Source: Rhodoferax ferrireducens (GTDB taxonomy: Bacteria > Pseudomonadota > Gammaproteobacteria > Burkholderiales > Burkholderiaceae_C). From it: a stretch of DNA of 64,000 bases. How positions within the stretch are numbered: position 1 is the stretch's first letter; the number at the start of each line of letters is the position of its first letter. Shown here piece by piece: positions 19,267 through 29,117 of this stretch. The notes beneath the pieces were generated by a model, which saw nothing but the letters and a program-made list of their open reading frames with translations, had not been told where the DNA came from and did not search any database. The translations under genes and the position numbers were made by a program. The stretch is from NCBI GenBank assembly GCA_002083775.1, contig MTEI01000001.1, positions 1-64,000 on the forward strand, written 5' to 3'.

Positions 19267-21222
19267 ATGCCCGACCCTGTTGCCACCATCGATACCACTT
19301 CCAAGCTGCCGAATGCAGAACGCAAACTCGCGCTTCTTCAGGCGGTTTTTGACGAAATCCCCGATGTCATTGTTCTGAAAGATGCTCAGGGCAATTTTCT
19401 GATGTGCAATGAGACAGTGGCTCGCCTGTACGGAACCACGCCAGATGCCATGGTCGGAAAGCACGACGATGACTTTGGGGTGCCCCAGGAAATTGCTGAG
19501 GGATTCAGGAAAAACGTGTTGGAGATCATGGCGCGTGGTCAAACTGAGGTTGTCTTTGAGGACAGCATGGATGCGGTAAACGGCGAGCAGCGGCACTTCA
19601 AATCGATCAAACGCCCATTCAAGGACGCAGAAGGTAAAAATCAGATCTTGGTCATTGCCCACGACATCACGGATGTTGTCAAAGCTCAACAAAAAGTGGC
19701 CAGAAGCGAAAAGCGCTTGAACGATGTCATGGCTGCCACCCAGGAAGGCATTTGGGATTGGGACATCAGCACAGGGGAAGTTGCCCACAACGAACAGTGG
19801 TACCGCCTGCTGGGATTTTCTGAAGGTGAAATAGCAGACAGCGTCGAGGCTTTTTCAAAACATGTTTTTGAGCAAGATCGGCCTTTGGTGTGGAACCGCA
19901 TTCAGGCGCTGTTGACCGGTGCTGAAGAAATTTACCATTCTGAACACCGCATGGTGAAAAAGGATGGCAGCATCATTTGGGTTCAGGATCGCGGCCGAAT
20001 CTCAGAACGCGACGAGCAAGGTCATCCTATGCGAGTGGTTGGCGCCTATGCCAACATCACGGATCGCAAGCAACATCAAGTCGAACTGGAACAAGCACTG
20101 AGTGCGGCGCAGGAAGCTACCCGAGCGAAAAGTGAGTTTTTGGCCAACATGTCGCACGAAATTCGCACACCCATGAATGGCGTGATCGGCATGACCGGAT
20201 TGCTCTTGGATACAGCGCTCACCCCAGAGCAAAAGGGCTATGCACGCGACATTGCCAATTCAGGCGAATCTCTGCTGGGCATCATCAATGACATTCTCGA
20301 TGTGTCCAAAATCGAAGCCGGACATATGGAGTACGAGCAGCACGCGTTTTCTGTCAGTGTGTTGACTGACGCCGTTTTCTCAGTCTTGAAAGGTCGGGCG
20401 CGCGAGAAAGGCATCGGCCTGGACGTTGACATCAAGCCAGATGCTGAGGGTGACTTTCTGGGTGACAGCCTGCGTATTCGCCAGATTCTGCTCAATCTGG
20501 CAGGCAATGCGGTCAAATTCACCGAACAGGGGGAGGTTCGCATCAGTGTCTCCCGGCTGGCAACAGGACTGCGCTTTGAAGTCAGTGACACTGGCATTGG
20601 CATTGCGCCAGAGTCTCGCAGCAAACTCTTCACCAATTTCAGCCAGGTCGATGCTTCCACCTCACGCAAATATGGAGGCACTGGTTTGGGTCTGGTGATC
20701 TGTAAACGGCTGGTAGAGGGTATGCATGGGCGCATCGGCATGGCCGATGGAAGACCAACTGGTAGCCTGTTTTGGTTTGAACTTCCACTGTCGGCAACGT
20801 CTCAGAAGCCTGAGCAGGACGTCCTGCCAACGGTTGAACCTGCCGCCCCTCGAACAGGCACCATCTTGTTGGTGGAAGATAACAAAATCAACCAGAAGCT
20901 CGCGTCCGTACTGCTACAACGCATGGGCTACAGCGTTGACGTCGCCGAAAATGGTCTTGAAGGCGTCGCCGCGGCAAGCAAGCAACGCTATGCGCTGATT
21001 TTGATGGATGTGCAAATGCCCGAAATGGGTGGCTTGGAGGCCACACGTCATATTCGACTTGGCGGCGGTGTCAACCAGCACAGCCCTATCGTGGCATTGA
21101 CCGCCAACGCCATGCAGTCCGACCAAGACCAGTGCATGCAAGCTGGAATGAGTGATTTCCTCACCAAACCCTTCAATCGCGAGAGCCTTGCTGCCTGCCT
21201 GCGAAACTGGATCAAAGATTAA
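19267..21222 (+). CDS. PAS-domain hybrid sensor histidine kinase
   Basis: A 651-residue cytosolic hybrid kinase without membrane segments. Order of domains: PAS (about 22-135; LLQAVFDEIPDVIVLKDAQG), PAS with PAC (about 148-270; ISERDEQGHPMRVVGAYANITDRK), HisKA with His297 in NMSHEIRTPMNGVIG, HATPase (NAVKFTEQGEVRISV, DTGIGIAPE, GGTGLGLVICKRLV) and a receiver with phospho-acceptor Asp581 (LILMDVQMPEMGG). GTGGAG sits seven bases before the ATG. No Hpt domain or partner regulator gene is adjacent, so its output is unknown. Confidence 0.93.
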   Translation: MPDPVATIDTTSKLPNAERKLALLQAVFDEIPDVIVLKDAQGNFLMCNETVARLYGTTPDAMVGKHDDDFGVPQEIAEGFRKNVLEIMARGQTEVVFEDSMDAVNGEQRHFKSIKRPFKDAEGKNQILVIAHDITDVVKAQQKVARSEKRLNDVMAATQEGIWDWDISTGEVAHNEQWYRLLGFSEGEIADSVEAFSKHVFEQDRPLVWNRIQALLTGAEEIYHSEHRMVKKDGSIIWVQDRGRISERDEQGHPMRVVGAYANITDRKQHQVELEQALSAAQEATRAKSEFLANMSHEIRTPMNGVIGMTGLLLDTALTPEQKGYARDIANSGESLLGIINDILDVSKIEAGHMEYEQHAFSVSVLTDAVFSVLKGRAREKGIGLDVDIKPDAEGDFLGDSLRIRQILLNLAGNAVKFTEQGEVRISVSRLATGLRFEVSDTGIGIAPESRSKLFTNFSQVDASTSRKYGGTGLGLVICKRLVEGMHGRIGMADGRPTGSLFWFELPLSATSQKPEQDVLPTVEPAAPRTGTILLVEDNKINQKLASVLLQRMGYSVDVAENGLEGVAAASKQRYALILMDVQMPEMGGLEATRHIRLGGGVNQHSPIVALTANAMQSDQDQCMQAGMSDFLTKPFNRESLAACLRNWIKD

Positions 21223-21394
21223 CCCAATGGGTCACTCAGGGCGGTGAAAATTTCGCTACTTGGCTGCCAATTCCTGGGTATGGCCGAACGGCTCTGGGGC
21301 GGGAAGATCGGCAAGCTGGTTGACCGCATTCCGCCTTGTAGAGCCACAGGCCTGGATCTTGGCCAATTTTCCGGGCGGCGGACTGTTCAAGGCT
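21223..21394. other. flank of the mobile remnant, no gene recognised
   Basis: No supported gene between the sensor kinase stop and the hairpin cluster. Short open frames here (for example one from 21244) have no family signature. On the minus strand the hairpin cluster is followed by CTTGAAC (21385-21391); IS91-type elements are known to insert beside GAAC/CTTG, so an element end near here is conceivable. Confidence 0.4.
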
Positions 21395-21518
21395 GTTATG
21401 TTGAGCTCTACATAACGGATAGCGTTTATCTGTCGCCGCTGAGATGCCGGTTAAAAAGCAGCGGCGGACGGCGGCAGATAAACCGGGTTGGACTGAACCG
21501 CCACCACAGACGGTGGCG
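21395..21518. repeat. cluster of three inverted repeats
   Basis: Three hairpins lie within 125 bases. First, a 22-base near-palindrome (GTTATGT-TGAGCTCT-ACATAAC, 21395-21416). Second, a long imperfect pair, GTTTATCTG..CGCCGCTG at 21424-21441 against CAGCGGCG..CAGATAAAC at 21459-21483. Third, CGCCACC/GGTGGCG at 21499-21518. They lie downstream of the 3' end of the transposase remnant, where IS91-type elements carry their subterminal palindromes. Assignment to that element is inferred. Confidence 0.6.
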
Positions 21519-21623
21519 ATAGGGGATTGCAAGCTTTGTTGCGTCCCAAGGATTAGATTTTGAGCGGGCCTGAGTTTGCAAGCGTCTGCAGCAAACGCCC
21601 AAAGCCCGTCAAGAGAGCCGCAG

Positions 21624-22624
21624 TCATGGCTTGCGCTGGACCATTTGTGTGACCTGCGAAGGTCGGTGACAGGGTAACGCCCAGCATTGAGCCCGACGTT
21701 GCAAAACGCCGGACAGACCTGTGCCGAGGAAGCAGACGCAACGACACGGGGGCCCCCGGTTGTGCTGGGACCCTGTAGCGCCAGGCGCTGGCAACGGTCC
21801 CTGGCTTTGCAGCGTCGCAGTGACATGGAGCCTGCCAATCCTGCGGCACGGGCACAGCAATATGTCCATCTTGGTCACCCGCGCCATGAAGGCTTGCGCC
21901 GACTCTATGGCCTGTGCGTTGATGATCGGCGTCTGCAATGCAAACGCGCCGCATCGAGTTTGAGCCTTTTGCAGCTTGAGGCTAACACCCCGTAGTGGCG
22001 GATGCGTTTGATTCCCGTGGGTAGCACGTGCAGCATGAAGCGACGTATGAACTCCTCACCCTGCAGTCGTACGAGGCGCTTGGCGCGCTTGGCGCCCTTG
22101 CCATCACCACGCACATTGAACGCCACTTCGCTCTCACTGACCAAGCGAATACGTTCATTGCTGATAGCCGTTCGGTGTGTGTAGCGGCTCAAGTACTCCA
22201 GCACCTGGGCTGGGCCGCCCAGTGGGGTCTTGGCATACACCACCCAGCTGTGTTTATAGAGTTGCTTTTGCCGTTCGGACCAAGCGGCCCCTTGGCCTTG
22301 CGGGTCATGTTCAATTTGGCAGCTCTCGTGTGCCAGTGCCAGCGCGGCCATGAACTTGCCCCGAAACACCTTGGACAACGCCTGCACCGGAAACAGGTAG
22401 TCGGGTTTGCGTGTGGGAGTGGCCCAACGCCCCTCTCTATCGAGCGCGCCACAAGACATCACGGCGTGCAGATGGATATGGCGTTGCAAATCCTGCGTCC
22501 ATGTGTGCAACACCAAGCTGAAAGCGGGGGTGGCGTCGGTGGCGCCCATCCATTTGGGATTGGCGGCAAACGCCGCAAAGGTTTGCGCCGTGCAGGCAAA
22601 CAAGGTGTCAATCACCCAGCGTGG
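21624..22624 (-). pseudogene. IS91-family transposase remnant (Y2 HUH type)
   Basis: The minus strand encodes the core of an IS91-like rolling-circle transposase: the HUH motif in LQRHIHLHAVMSCGALD, the paired tyrosines in VLEYLSRYTHRTAIS and the segment RFMLHVLPTGIKRIRHYGVLA. The N-terminal third, including the zinc finger, is missing; the frame begins at PRWVIDTLFACTAQT, abutting the YqaJ remnant. Near 21940 the reading frame shifts: the continuation FMARVTKMDILLCPC appears in another frame. The gene is therefore truncated and frameshifted, and cannot be functional. The exact 3' boundary is uncertain. Confidence 0.82.
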
Positions 22625-23371
22625 GTGGGCACCATCGTTCAATTGACCCAGGGTAGCCCCGAGTGGCTGGACTATCGGCGCACCATGCGCAATGCCAGTG
22701 AAACGGCTGCGGTGCTGGGGGTCAGCCCATGGTGCACGCCGTACCAGCTCTGGCTACAAAAGACTGGCAGGGCCGACACCAAGGCCAATGCTGCGATGCA
22801 GCGTGGTACCGATCTGGAGCCTGCAGCCAGGGCAGCTTATGAGACTGAGACCGGCACCATCATGCAGCCGCTGGTGTTGCAGGACGGGCTGTATTCGGCC
22901 AGTCTGGACGGCATGACGCTGGAAGGCGATTTGATCGTCGAGATCAAGTGCCCATTCAAAGGCCAGGATTCAGAGCTGTGGAAATAGGTCAAGGCGGGTC
23001 ACGTTCCTGACCACTACGCTGCACAGATTCAGCATCAGCTGATGGTGTCTGGTGCCCAGCTGGCGCATCTGTATGTGTTCGACGGCACACAAGGGCTGCT
23101 GCGGCCCATCGAGCCGATTGACCATGCGTTCCAACGCATTCGTGACGGCTGGGAGTGGTTCCAGGTGTTTCTGGATACCGACACGCCGCCACCACTCACC
23201 GATGCCGACACGGTCATGCGGGAGGATGCTGACTGGGTGGCTGCAGCCGGTGCGTTTGCCCAAGCCAAGCAGGCGGCTGATCTGGCGGATGCTGCTGTCA
23301 CCCAGGCCCGTGAGGCGCTGCTGGCGCTGGCCAGGCATCCCAAGGAGCAAGGGGCTGGTGTGGCTGTGTGA
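22625..23371 (+). pseudogene. YqaJ-type viral recombinase/exonuclease, broken by an amber codon
   Basis: The frame encodes a phage YqaJ-like alkaline exonuclease: QGSPEWLDYRRTMRNASETA at the N-terminus, GTDLEPAARAAYE, and the nuclease core SLDGMTLEGDLIVEIKCP, with the D..ExK residues of the PD-(D/E)xK fold. A TAG at 22985-22987 interrupts it; the same frame continues cleanly with VKAGHVPDHYAAQIQHQLMV to the true stop. TAG for CAG (Gln) is the simplest explanation. The native start may be lost; a GTG at 22625 is the first usable codon. It is probably a prophage relic next to a tRNA gene. Confidence 0.85.
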
Positions 23372-23557
23372 AGTTGAAGTTGGAGTGAACCTGGAGGCTT
23401 ACCGAGGGAAACTGAGGGAGGAAGTCAGGGTGACTGTGGCGTAAAGAGCAGTGCTCGACGCTTCATACCTGTCGATCTCTCGTTGAGCGAAGTAGTCGCG
23501 TTGGGCTTGAGATCATCAACGGTGTGGCTAAATTCAATCGCAGCAGTCACAAAGCAA

Positions 23558-23590
23558 AACGGGTTAGCAGTGAAAAACCGCTAACCCGTT
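23558..23590 (-). terminator. terminator of tRNA-Pro
   Basis: An 11-bp perfect stem (AACGGGTTAGC / GCTAACCCGTT) around an eleven-base loop is followed on the minus strand by TTTGCTTT. It begins about eight bases after the tRNA 3' end. Confidence 0.85.
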
Positions 23591-23598
23591 GATTTTAT

Positions 23599-23675
<77 letters not shown>

Positions 23676-23697
23676 AAATTTTTAGCTGATTGGATGA

Positions 23698-24681
23698 CTA
23701 GGCTTGCCGGTCCAGTAGCTGAGCCGCTAATTGTATCAAACAGGTTTTGTGCGGGCTGTCGGGCAGTTGACCGGCGGCAGCGATGGCACGCGCGGCTTCG
23801 TCGCTGGCGGCTTGGCGGGCGACTTCGAGCGCGCCAGTGGCCCGGACGATGGCCACCACCGCGTCGATGGCGGTGACGTCGCCATTCTCAATGGCCACCT
23901 TGACCAGTTCGCGCTGCTCGGCGTTGCCGCGTTGCATGGCGGCGATCAGCGGCAGTGTGGCTTTTCCTTCGCGCAGGTCGTCACCCAGGTTCTTGCCCAT
24001 CACGGCCGCGTCGCCGGTGTAGTCCAGCACGTCGTCAATGACCTGGAAGGCGGTGCCCAGCGCTTGCCCGTAATGTGCGCAGGCAGTTTCAATGTCGGGG
24101 GAGGCGCCGGCCAGGATGGCGCCAACGCGGGCGCTGGCTTCAAACAATTTAGCCGTTTTGGAGCGGATGACCTGCAGGTAACCCTCTTCGTCCAACTCGG
24201 CGTTGTGCATGTTCATCAGTTGCAGCACTTCGCCTTCGGAGATGACATTGGTCGCCTCGGACAGTACGCTCATAACGCGCATGCTGCCCACATCCACCAT
24301 CATCTGGAATGCGCGTGAATACAAAAAATCTCCCACCAGCACGCTGGCCGGGTTACCGAAGGTGACATTGGCTGTGGCGTTGCCACGGCGCAGGGAAGAT
24401 TCGTCCACTACATCGTCGTGAAGCAGGGTGGCCGTATGGATGAACTCCACCACAGCCGCCAGGCTGTACTGCTCTGGCCCCTTGAAACCCAGTGCGCCAC
24501 ACATCAGCAGCAGCAGGGCGGGGCGCAACCGCTTGCCACCGGCAGAGATGATGTAGTGGGACACCTGCCCCACCAGCGGCACGCCCGAGTCCAGACGTTG
24601 CTTGATGACCAGGTCGACCTCACGCATGTCAGGCGCGATGACCGATAACAAAGATGAGGAGGGGGTGTTGGAAGCTTGCAA
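23698..24681 (-). CDS. ispB: polyprenyl (octaprenyl) diphosphate synthase
   Basis: A trans-prenyltransferase of 327 residues that makes the ubiquinone side chain. Both Asp-rich motifs are present: LLHDDVVDESSLRRG (DDxxD at 89-93) and FQVIDDVLDYTGD. GGKRLRPALLLL near residue 50 is the allylic substrate loop. It is divergent from rplU, an arrangement widely conserved in proteobacteria (ispB next to rplU-rpmA-obg). Confidence 0.94.
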   Translation of the reverse strand: MQASNTPSSSLLSVIAPDMREVDLVIKQRLDSGVPLVGQVSHYIISAGGKRLRPALLLLMCGALGFKGPEQYSLAAVVEFIHTATLLHDDVVDESSLRRGNATANVTFGNPASVLVGDFLYSRAFQMMVDVGSMRVMSVLSEATNVISEGEVLQLMNMHNAELDEEGYLQVIRSKTAKLFEASARVGAILAGASPDIETACAHYGQALGTAFQVIDDVLDYTGDAAVMGKNLGDDLREGKATLPLIAAMQRGNAEQRELVKVAIENGDVTAIDAVVAIVRATGALEVARQAASDEAARAIAAAGQLPDSPHKTCLIQLAAQLLDRQA

Positions 24682-24869
24682 GACGGTTGGCTCAGTTGTG
24701 TGCGCAGATTATAGAAAGCTCGTCGATCCAAACCGGTGCGTTATGTCACGCATAGGCTGATGCGCTGGCCGCATGGTGCAAAAACGTCACAAGCTGAAAT
24801 CGTTGGTCTGTGACATAATACTGGGCTTCGCGAAAATCCGTTCGTGAAGATCTATACAAAGAGGTTCCT

Positions 24870-25181
24870 ATGTACGCGGTCATAAAAACCGGTGGCAAAC
24901 AATACAGAGTTGCTGCTGGCGAAAAAATTAAAGTAGAACAGATTGCTGCGGACGTTGGCCAAGAGATTGTGTTTGACCAGGTTCTGGCAGTCGGTAGCGG
25001 CGCAGAGTTGAAGGTTGGCACGCCCTTGGTGTCCGGCGCAACGGTCAGTGTCACGGTGTTGGCACATGGCAAACACGACAAGGTCAGCATTTTCAAGATG
25101 CGCCGTCGCAAGCACTATCAAAAACGTCAAGGGCATCGTCAACAGTTCACCGAACTGCTGATTGGCGCTATTTCTGCATAA
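24870..25181 (+). CDS. rplU: 50S ribosomal protein L21
   Basis: A 103-residue ribosomal protein with the family start [20 protein letters not shown] and the C-terminal block [17 protein letters not shown] that contacts 23S rRNA. It is the first gene of rplU-rpmA-obg. The gap to the divergent ispB (188 bases) must contain both promoters; I cannot place a convincing -35/-10 pair. Confidence 0.98.
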   Translation: MYAVIKTGGKQYRVAAGEKIKVEQIAADVGQEIVFDQVLAVGSGAELKVGTPLVSGATVSVTVLAHGKHDKVSIFKMRRRKHYQKRQGHRQQFTELLIGAISA

Positions 25182-25192
25182 GGAGTTGAGTC

Positions 25193-25453
25193 ATGGCACA
25201 TAAAAAAGGCGGCGGCTCGACGCGCAACGGGCGCGATTCCAAGCCCAAGATGCTCGGTGTGAAGATGTACGGCGGCCAACTGGTCAGCGCTGGCGCGATC
25301 ATCGTTCGCCAACGCGGTACACAATTTCACCCTGGCGTGAATGTCGGTATCGGCAAAGATCACACCCTGTTTGCCAAAGCGGAAGGTCACGTGTGTTTTG
25401 AAGTCAAAGGCGCCATGAACCGCCGCACCGTGAGCGTGACTGCAGCCGCTTAA
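25193..25453 (+). CDS. rpmA: 50S ribosomal protein L27
   Basis: An 86-residue protein starting [19 protein letters not shown], the flexible N-terminal tail that reaches toward the peptidyl transferase centre. A good ribosome binding site (AAGGAG) precedes the ATG, 11 bases after rplU. A hairpin with a T tract follows, separating most of its transcription from obg. Confidence 0.98.
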   Translation: MAHKKGGGSTRNGRDSKPKMLGVKMYGGQLVSAGAIIVRQRGTQFHPGVNVGIGKDHTLFAKAEGHVCFEVKGAMNRRTVSVTAAA

Positions 25454-25474
25454 TTGGCAGCAATCCCCCACAAG

Positions 25475-25500
25475 ACCCTGCGCGCGGCGCGGGGTTTTTT
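25475..25500 (+). terminator. intrinsic terminator after rpmA
   Basis: CCCTGCGC and GCGCGGGG pair around a three-base loop and are followed by TTTTTT. It is probably the end, or partial attenuation, of the rplU-rpmA transcript before obg. Confidence 0.85.
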
Positions 25501-25566
25501 GTTTCTGAGGCAAGGTGTGCCAAGTCACCCCGGACGGGTTCTGAACCTGGATCGGTCCCCAACTAA

Positions 25567-26709
<1,143 letters not shown>

Positions 26710-26721
26710 ATACTATTGACT

Positions 26722-26760
26722 AAATAGCTACTCGCCCTTATTGGGTAAGGGCTGGAGCCT
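26722..26760 (+). repeat. dispersed palindromic element, copy 7, obg-proB gap
   Basis: AAATAGCTACTCGCCCTTATTGGG..TAAGGGCTGGAGCCT in plus orientation. Its right end, GGGCTGGAGCC, places a GGAG seven to nine bases upstream of the proB ATG, where a ribosome binding site is expected. Confidence 0.92.
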
Positions 26761-26764
26761 GAAA

Positions 26765-27901
26765 ATGCTTAAAGATTTTGATTCGGCCATTTTGCGTGAT
26801 GCGCGCCGTGTGGTGGTCAAGGTGGGCTCCAGCCTGGTCACCAACGAAGGCCGGGGTCTGGACGAGGCGGCCATTGGTGAATGGTGCCGCCAGATGTCGC
26901 TGCTGGTGCGCGAGGGGCGCGAAGTCATCATGGTGTCCAGCGGCGCCATTGCCGAGGGCATGAAACGCCTGGGCTGGACCACCCGCCCGCATCAAGTGCA
27001 CGAGCTGCAGGCCGCCGCCGCCGTTGGCCAGATGGGCCTGGCGCAGATGTACGAGACCAAGTTGCGCGAAAACGGCCTGGGCAGCGCCCAGGTGCTGCTG
27101 ACGCATGCCGATCTGGCCGACCGCGAGCGCTACCTGAACGCGCGCTCGACGCTGCTGACCTTGCTCAAGCTCGGGGTGCTGCCCGTCATTAACGAAAACG
27201 ACACGGTGGTCAACGACGAAATCAAGTTTGGGGACAACGACACCTTGGGTGCGCTGGTCGCCAATCTCGTGGAAGCCGATGCGCTGGTGATCCTGACCGA
27301 CCAGAAAGGGCTCTACACCGCCGACCCGCGCAAAGACACTTCCGCACAGTTTGTGCATGTGGCGCAAGCTGGTGATGCGGCGCTGGAAGCCATGGCAGGC
27401 GGCGCAGGCTCCAGCTTGGGTCGTGGCGGCATGATCACCAAGATTCTGGCGGCCAAGCGGGCGGCGGGTTCCGGCGCTTCCACCGTGATCGCCTGGGGCC
27501 GTGAGCCGGATGCGCTGTTACGCCTGTGCGAGGGCGAGTCGATTGGTACGTTGTTGATCGCACCAACGCAAAAAACGCAGGCGCGCAAGCAATGGATCGC
27601 TGACCACCTGCAGATGCGGGGCTCGGTGACGGTGGATGCCGGTGCGGTGAAAAAACTGCGCAGCGACGGCTCCAGCCTGCTGCCGATTGGCATGACCGGT
27701 GTGGACGGCGAGTTTTCACGCGGCGATGTGATTGCCATCCGCTCCGACGACGGTCTGGAGGTGGCGCGTGGCCTGGCCAATTACGCCAGCGCCGAGGCGC
27801 GCCTGATCTGCCGCAAACCGTCAAGCCAGTTCGAGCAACTGCTGGGTTATTCAGCCGAGCCCGAGATGGTGCACCGCGACAACATGGTGCTGAGTAGATA
27901 G
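26765..27901 (+). CDS. proB: glutamate 5-kinase
   Basis: The first enzyme of proline synthesis, 378 residues. The amino-acid kinase domain ([40 protein letters not shown]) is followed by a C-terminal PUA domain (about 280-370). The ATG after the palindromic element is preferred; an upstream GTG within the element is unlikely. The element's GGAG appears to serve as the ribosome binding site. It converges on the CNP1-like gene with five bases between stops. Confidence 0.95.
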   Translation: MLKDFDSAILRDARRVVVKVGSSLVTNEGRGLDEAAIGEWCRQMSLLVREGREVIMVSSGAIAEGMKRLGWTTRPHQVHELQAAAAVGQMGLAQMYETKLRENGLGSAQVLLTHADLADRERYLNARSTLLTLLKLGVLPVINENDTVVNDEIKFGDNDTLGALVANLVEADALVILTDQKGLYTADPRKDTSAQFVHVAQAGDAALEAMAGGAGSSLGRGGMITKILAAKRAAGSGASTVIAWGREPDALLRLCEGESIGTLLIAPTQKTQARKQWIADHLQMRGSVTVDAGAVKKLRSDGSSLLPIGMTGVDGEFSRGDVIAIRSDDGLEVARGLANYASAEARLICRKPSSQFEQLLGYSAEPEMVHRDNMVLSR

Positions 27902-27906
27902 GGGAG

Positions 27907-28416
27907 CTACTTCTTCAGCGCCTTGACGATGTCTGCGGTGGTGCTTGCGGCTGCCGCGCGGCCGTCACATGCCGCCTGGCGCGCAAATACCCAGGCATGT
28001 TTGGATGGCAGGTTGTCAGTCAGACCGCGCCATTGCGGCTCGGCCACCACTGACCAGACCCCACTGTTGCCAGCGCGCGCATAGGTCTTGACCTCGCCGG
28101 TGGAGCAGCGGATACCCTCGTACATGGCGTTGATTGAGCCACCGGCGTTGCGTGCCACCACCACGTAGCGCACGATGCCATCGGCTGCAATCGTCAGTGT
28201 GGCGGGGTCAATGCCAAAGGTCAGGCTGACATACGGCGGCATGGCCAGCGGCAGCAGTTTGTCGACGCTGAAAGCGGGTGGTGTCGGCGCCTCGGACTCT
28301 TTCCAGTCCGGGTCCTCCGGTGCCAGCTGCGCCTGAAGGCTGGTGGCCAGCGTCATGGCCAATATGCCCAGCAGGGCCTGCGCACGTATTGACGCGGCCC
28401 GATTTTTATTAAACAT
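27907..28416 (-). CDS. CNP1-like family secreted protein
   Basis: About 169 residues with an N-terminal signal peptide ([19 protein letters not shown], cleavage before QLAPEDPDW). The rest matches the CNP1-like family of betaproteobacterial periplasmic proteins of unknown function ([26 protein letters not shown]). An ATG two codons upstream (28422) is possible; GGAA is better spaced for the one chosen. The start lies inside the end of rppH, so the two are probably coupled. Confidence 0.8.
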   Translation of the reverse strand: MFNKNRAASIRAQALLGILAMTLATSLQAQLAPEDPDWKESEAPTPPAFSVDKLLPLAMPPYVSLTFGIDPATLTIAADGIVRYVVVARNAGGSINAMYEGIRCSTGEVKTYARAGNSGVWSVVAEPQWRGLTDNLPSKHAWVFARQAACDGRAAAASTTADIVKALKK

Positions 28417-29026
28417 GCTCATTTCCGTGTTGTGAGTCAGGTGCCAGAGGGGCGTCAGGCGCCAAGTCACCTGACTCATCTGTCGCAGCGTCGCCGCCTG
28501 ATTCGGCGTTGGCTGGGCGCACACCCTGCCGCAAAAAGCGGTTGCGGTGCTCGTGGCGAGGCAGGTAGCGGGCCAACTCGGTCAGAGCGGTCACATACAC
28601 CTCGCGCTTGAACTCGACCACCGCGTCCAGCGGCACCCAGTAGTCGTTCCAGCGCCAGGCATCAAACTCCGGGTGATCGGTGGCGCGCAGGTTCAAATCC
28701 CAGTCATGGCCTACCAGCTGCAGCAGAAACCAGATCTGTTTCTGGCCCTTGTAAAAGCCGCGCGAATCGCGGCGGATAAAACGGTCCGGCACCTCATAGC
28801 GCAACCAGTCACGGGTGCGGGCCACAATGCGCACATGCTCGCGCTGCAGTCCGACTTCTTCATGCAGTTCCCGGATCATGGCCTGCTCCGGGGTTTCCCC
28901 CCGATCAATACCACCCTGCGGGAACTGCCAGGAGTGCGTACGGATACGCTTACCCCAAAACACCTGATTTTTCTGGTTGAGCAGGACGATGCCGACGTTC
29001 GGCCTAAAGCCGTCTCGGTCAAGCAT
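28409..29026 (-). CDS. rppH: RNA pyrophosphohydrolase
   Basis: A Nudix hydrolase that removes pyrophosphate from mRNA 5' ends and so starts RNase E-dependent decay. The Nudix box is [23 protein letters not shown]; the N-terminus [17 protein letters not shown] is typical. The 205-residue protein has a low-complexity acidic C-terminal tail after residue 170. The ATG here is preferred over a TTG two codons upstream. It is divergent from proS, a conserved arrangement in this group. Confidence 0.94.
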   Translation of the reverse strand: MLDRDGFRPNVGIVLLNQKNQVFWGKRIRTHSWQFPQGGIDRGETPEQAMIRELHEEVGLQREHVRIVARTRDWLRYEVPDRFIRRDSRGFYKGQKQIWFLLQLVGHDWDLNLRATDHPEFDAWRWNDYWVPLDAVVEFKREVYVTALTELARYLPRHEHRNRFLRQGVRPANAESGGDAATDESGDLAPDAPLAPDSQHGNEHV

Positions 29027-29033
29027 AATCAAA

Positions 29034-29053
29034 CCCCAATTTTTAAATTGGGG
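29034..29053. other. perfect hairpin between rppH and proS
   Basis: CCCCAATTT-TT-AAATTGGGG lies in the 91-base divergent gap, eight bases upstream of rppH. The position suggests a shared operator or a 5'-end structure on the rppH transcript. Confidence 0.6.
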
Positions 29054-29117
29054 CCATTATGCACAGCGTTTGCTTTGCATCAAGAGTGCCAACCCTGACT
29101 ACCTGCGAATCGCCCCC

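Noticed and set aside
21236-21838. 200-codon open frame on minus beside the IS91 remnant
   Set aside because: It runs across three hairpins and shows no similarity to any transposase or accessory protein that I recognise; treated as non-coding.
24682-24869. Sigma-70 promoter of rplU with CATAAT as -10
   Set aside because: No acceptable -35 hexamer is found at 16-18 bases, so no promoter feature was called.
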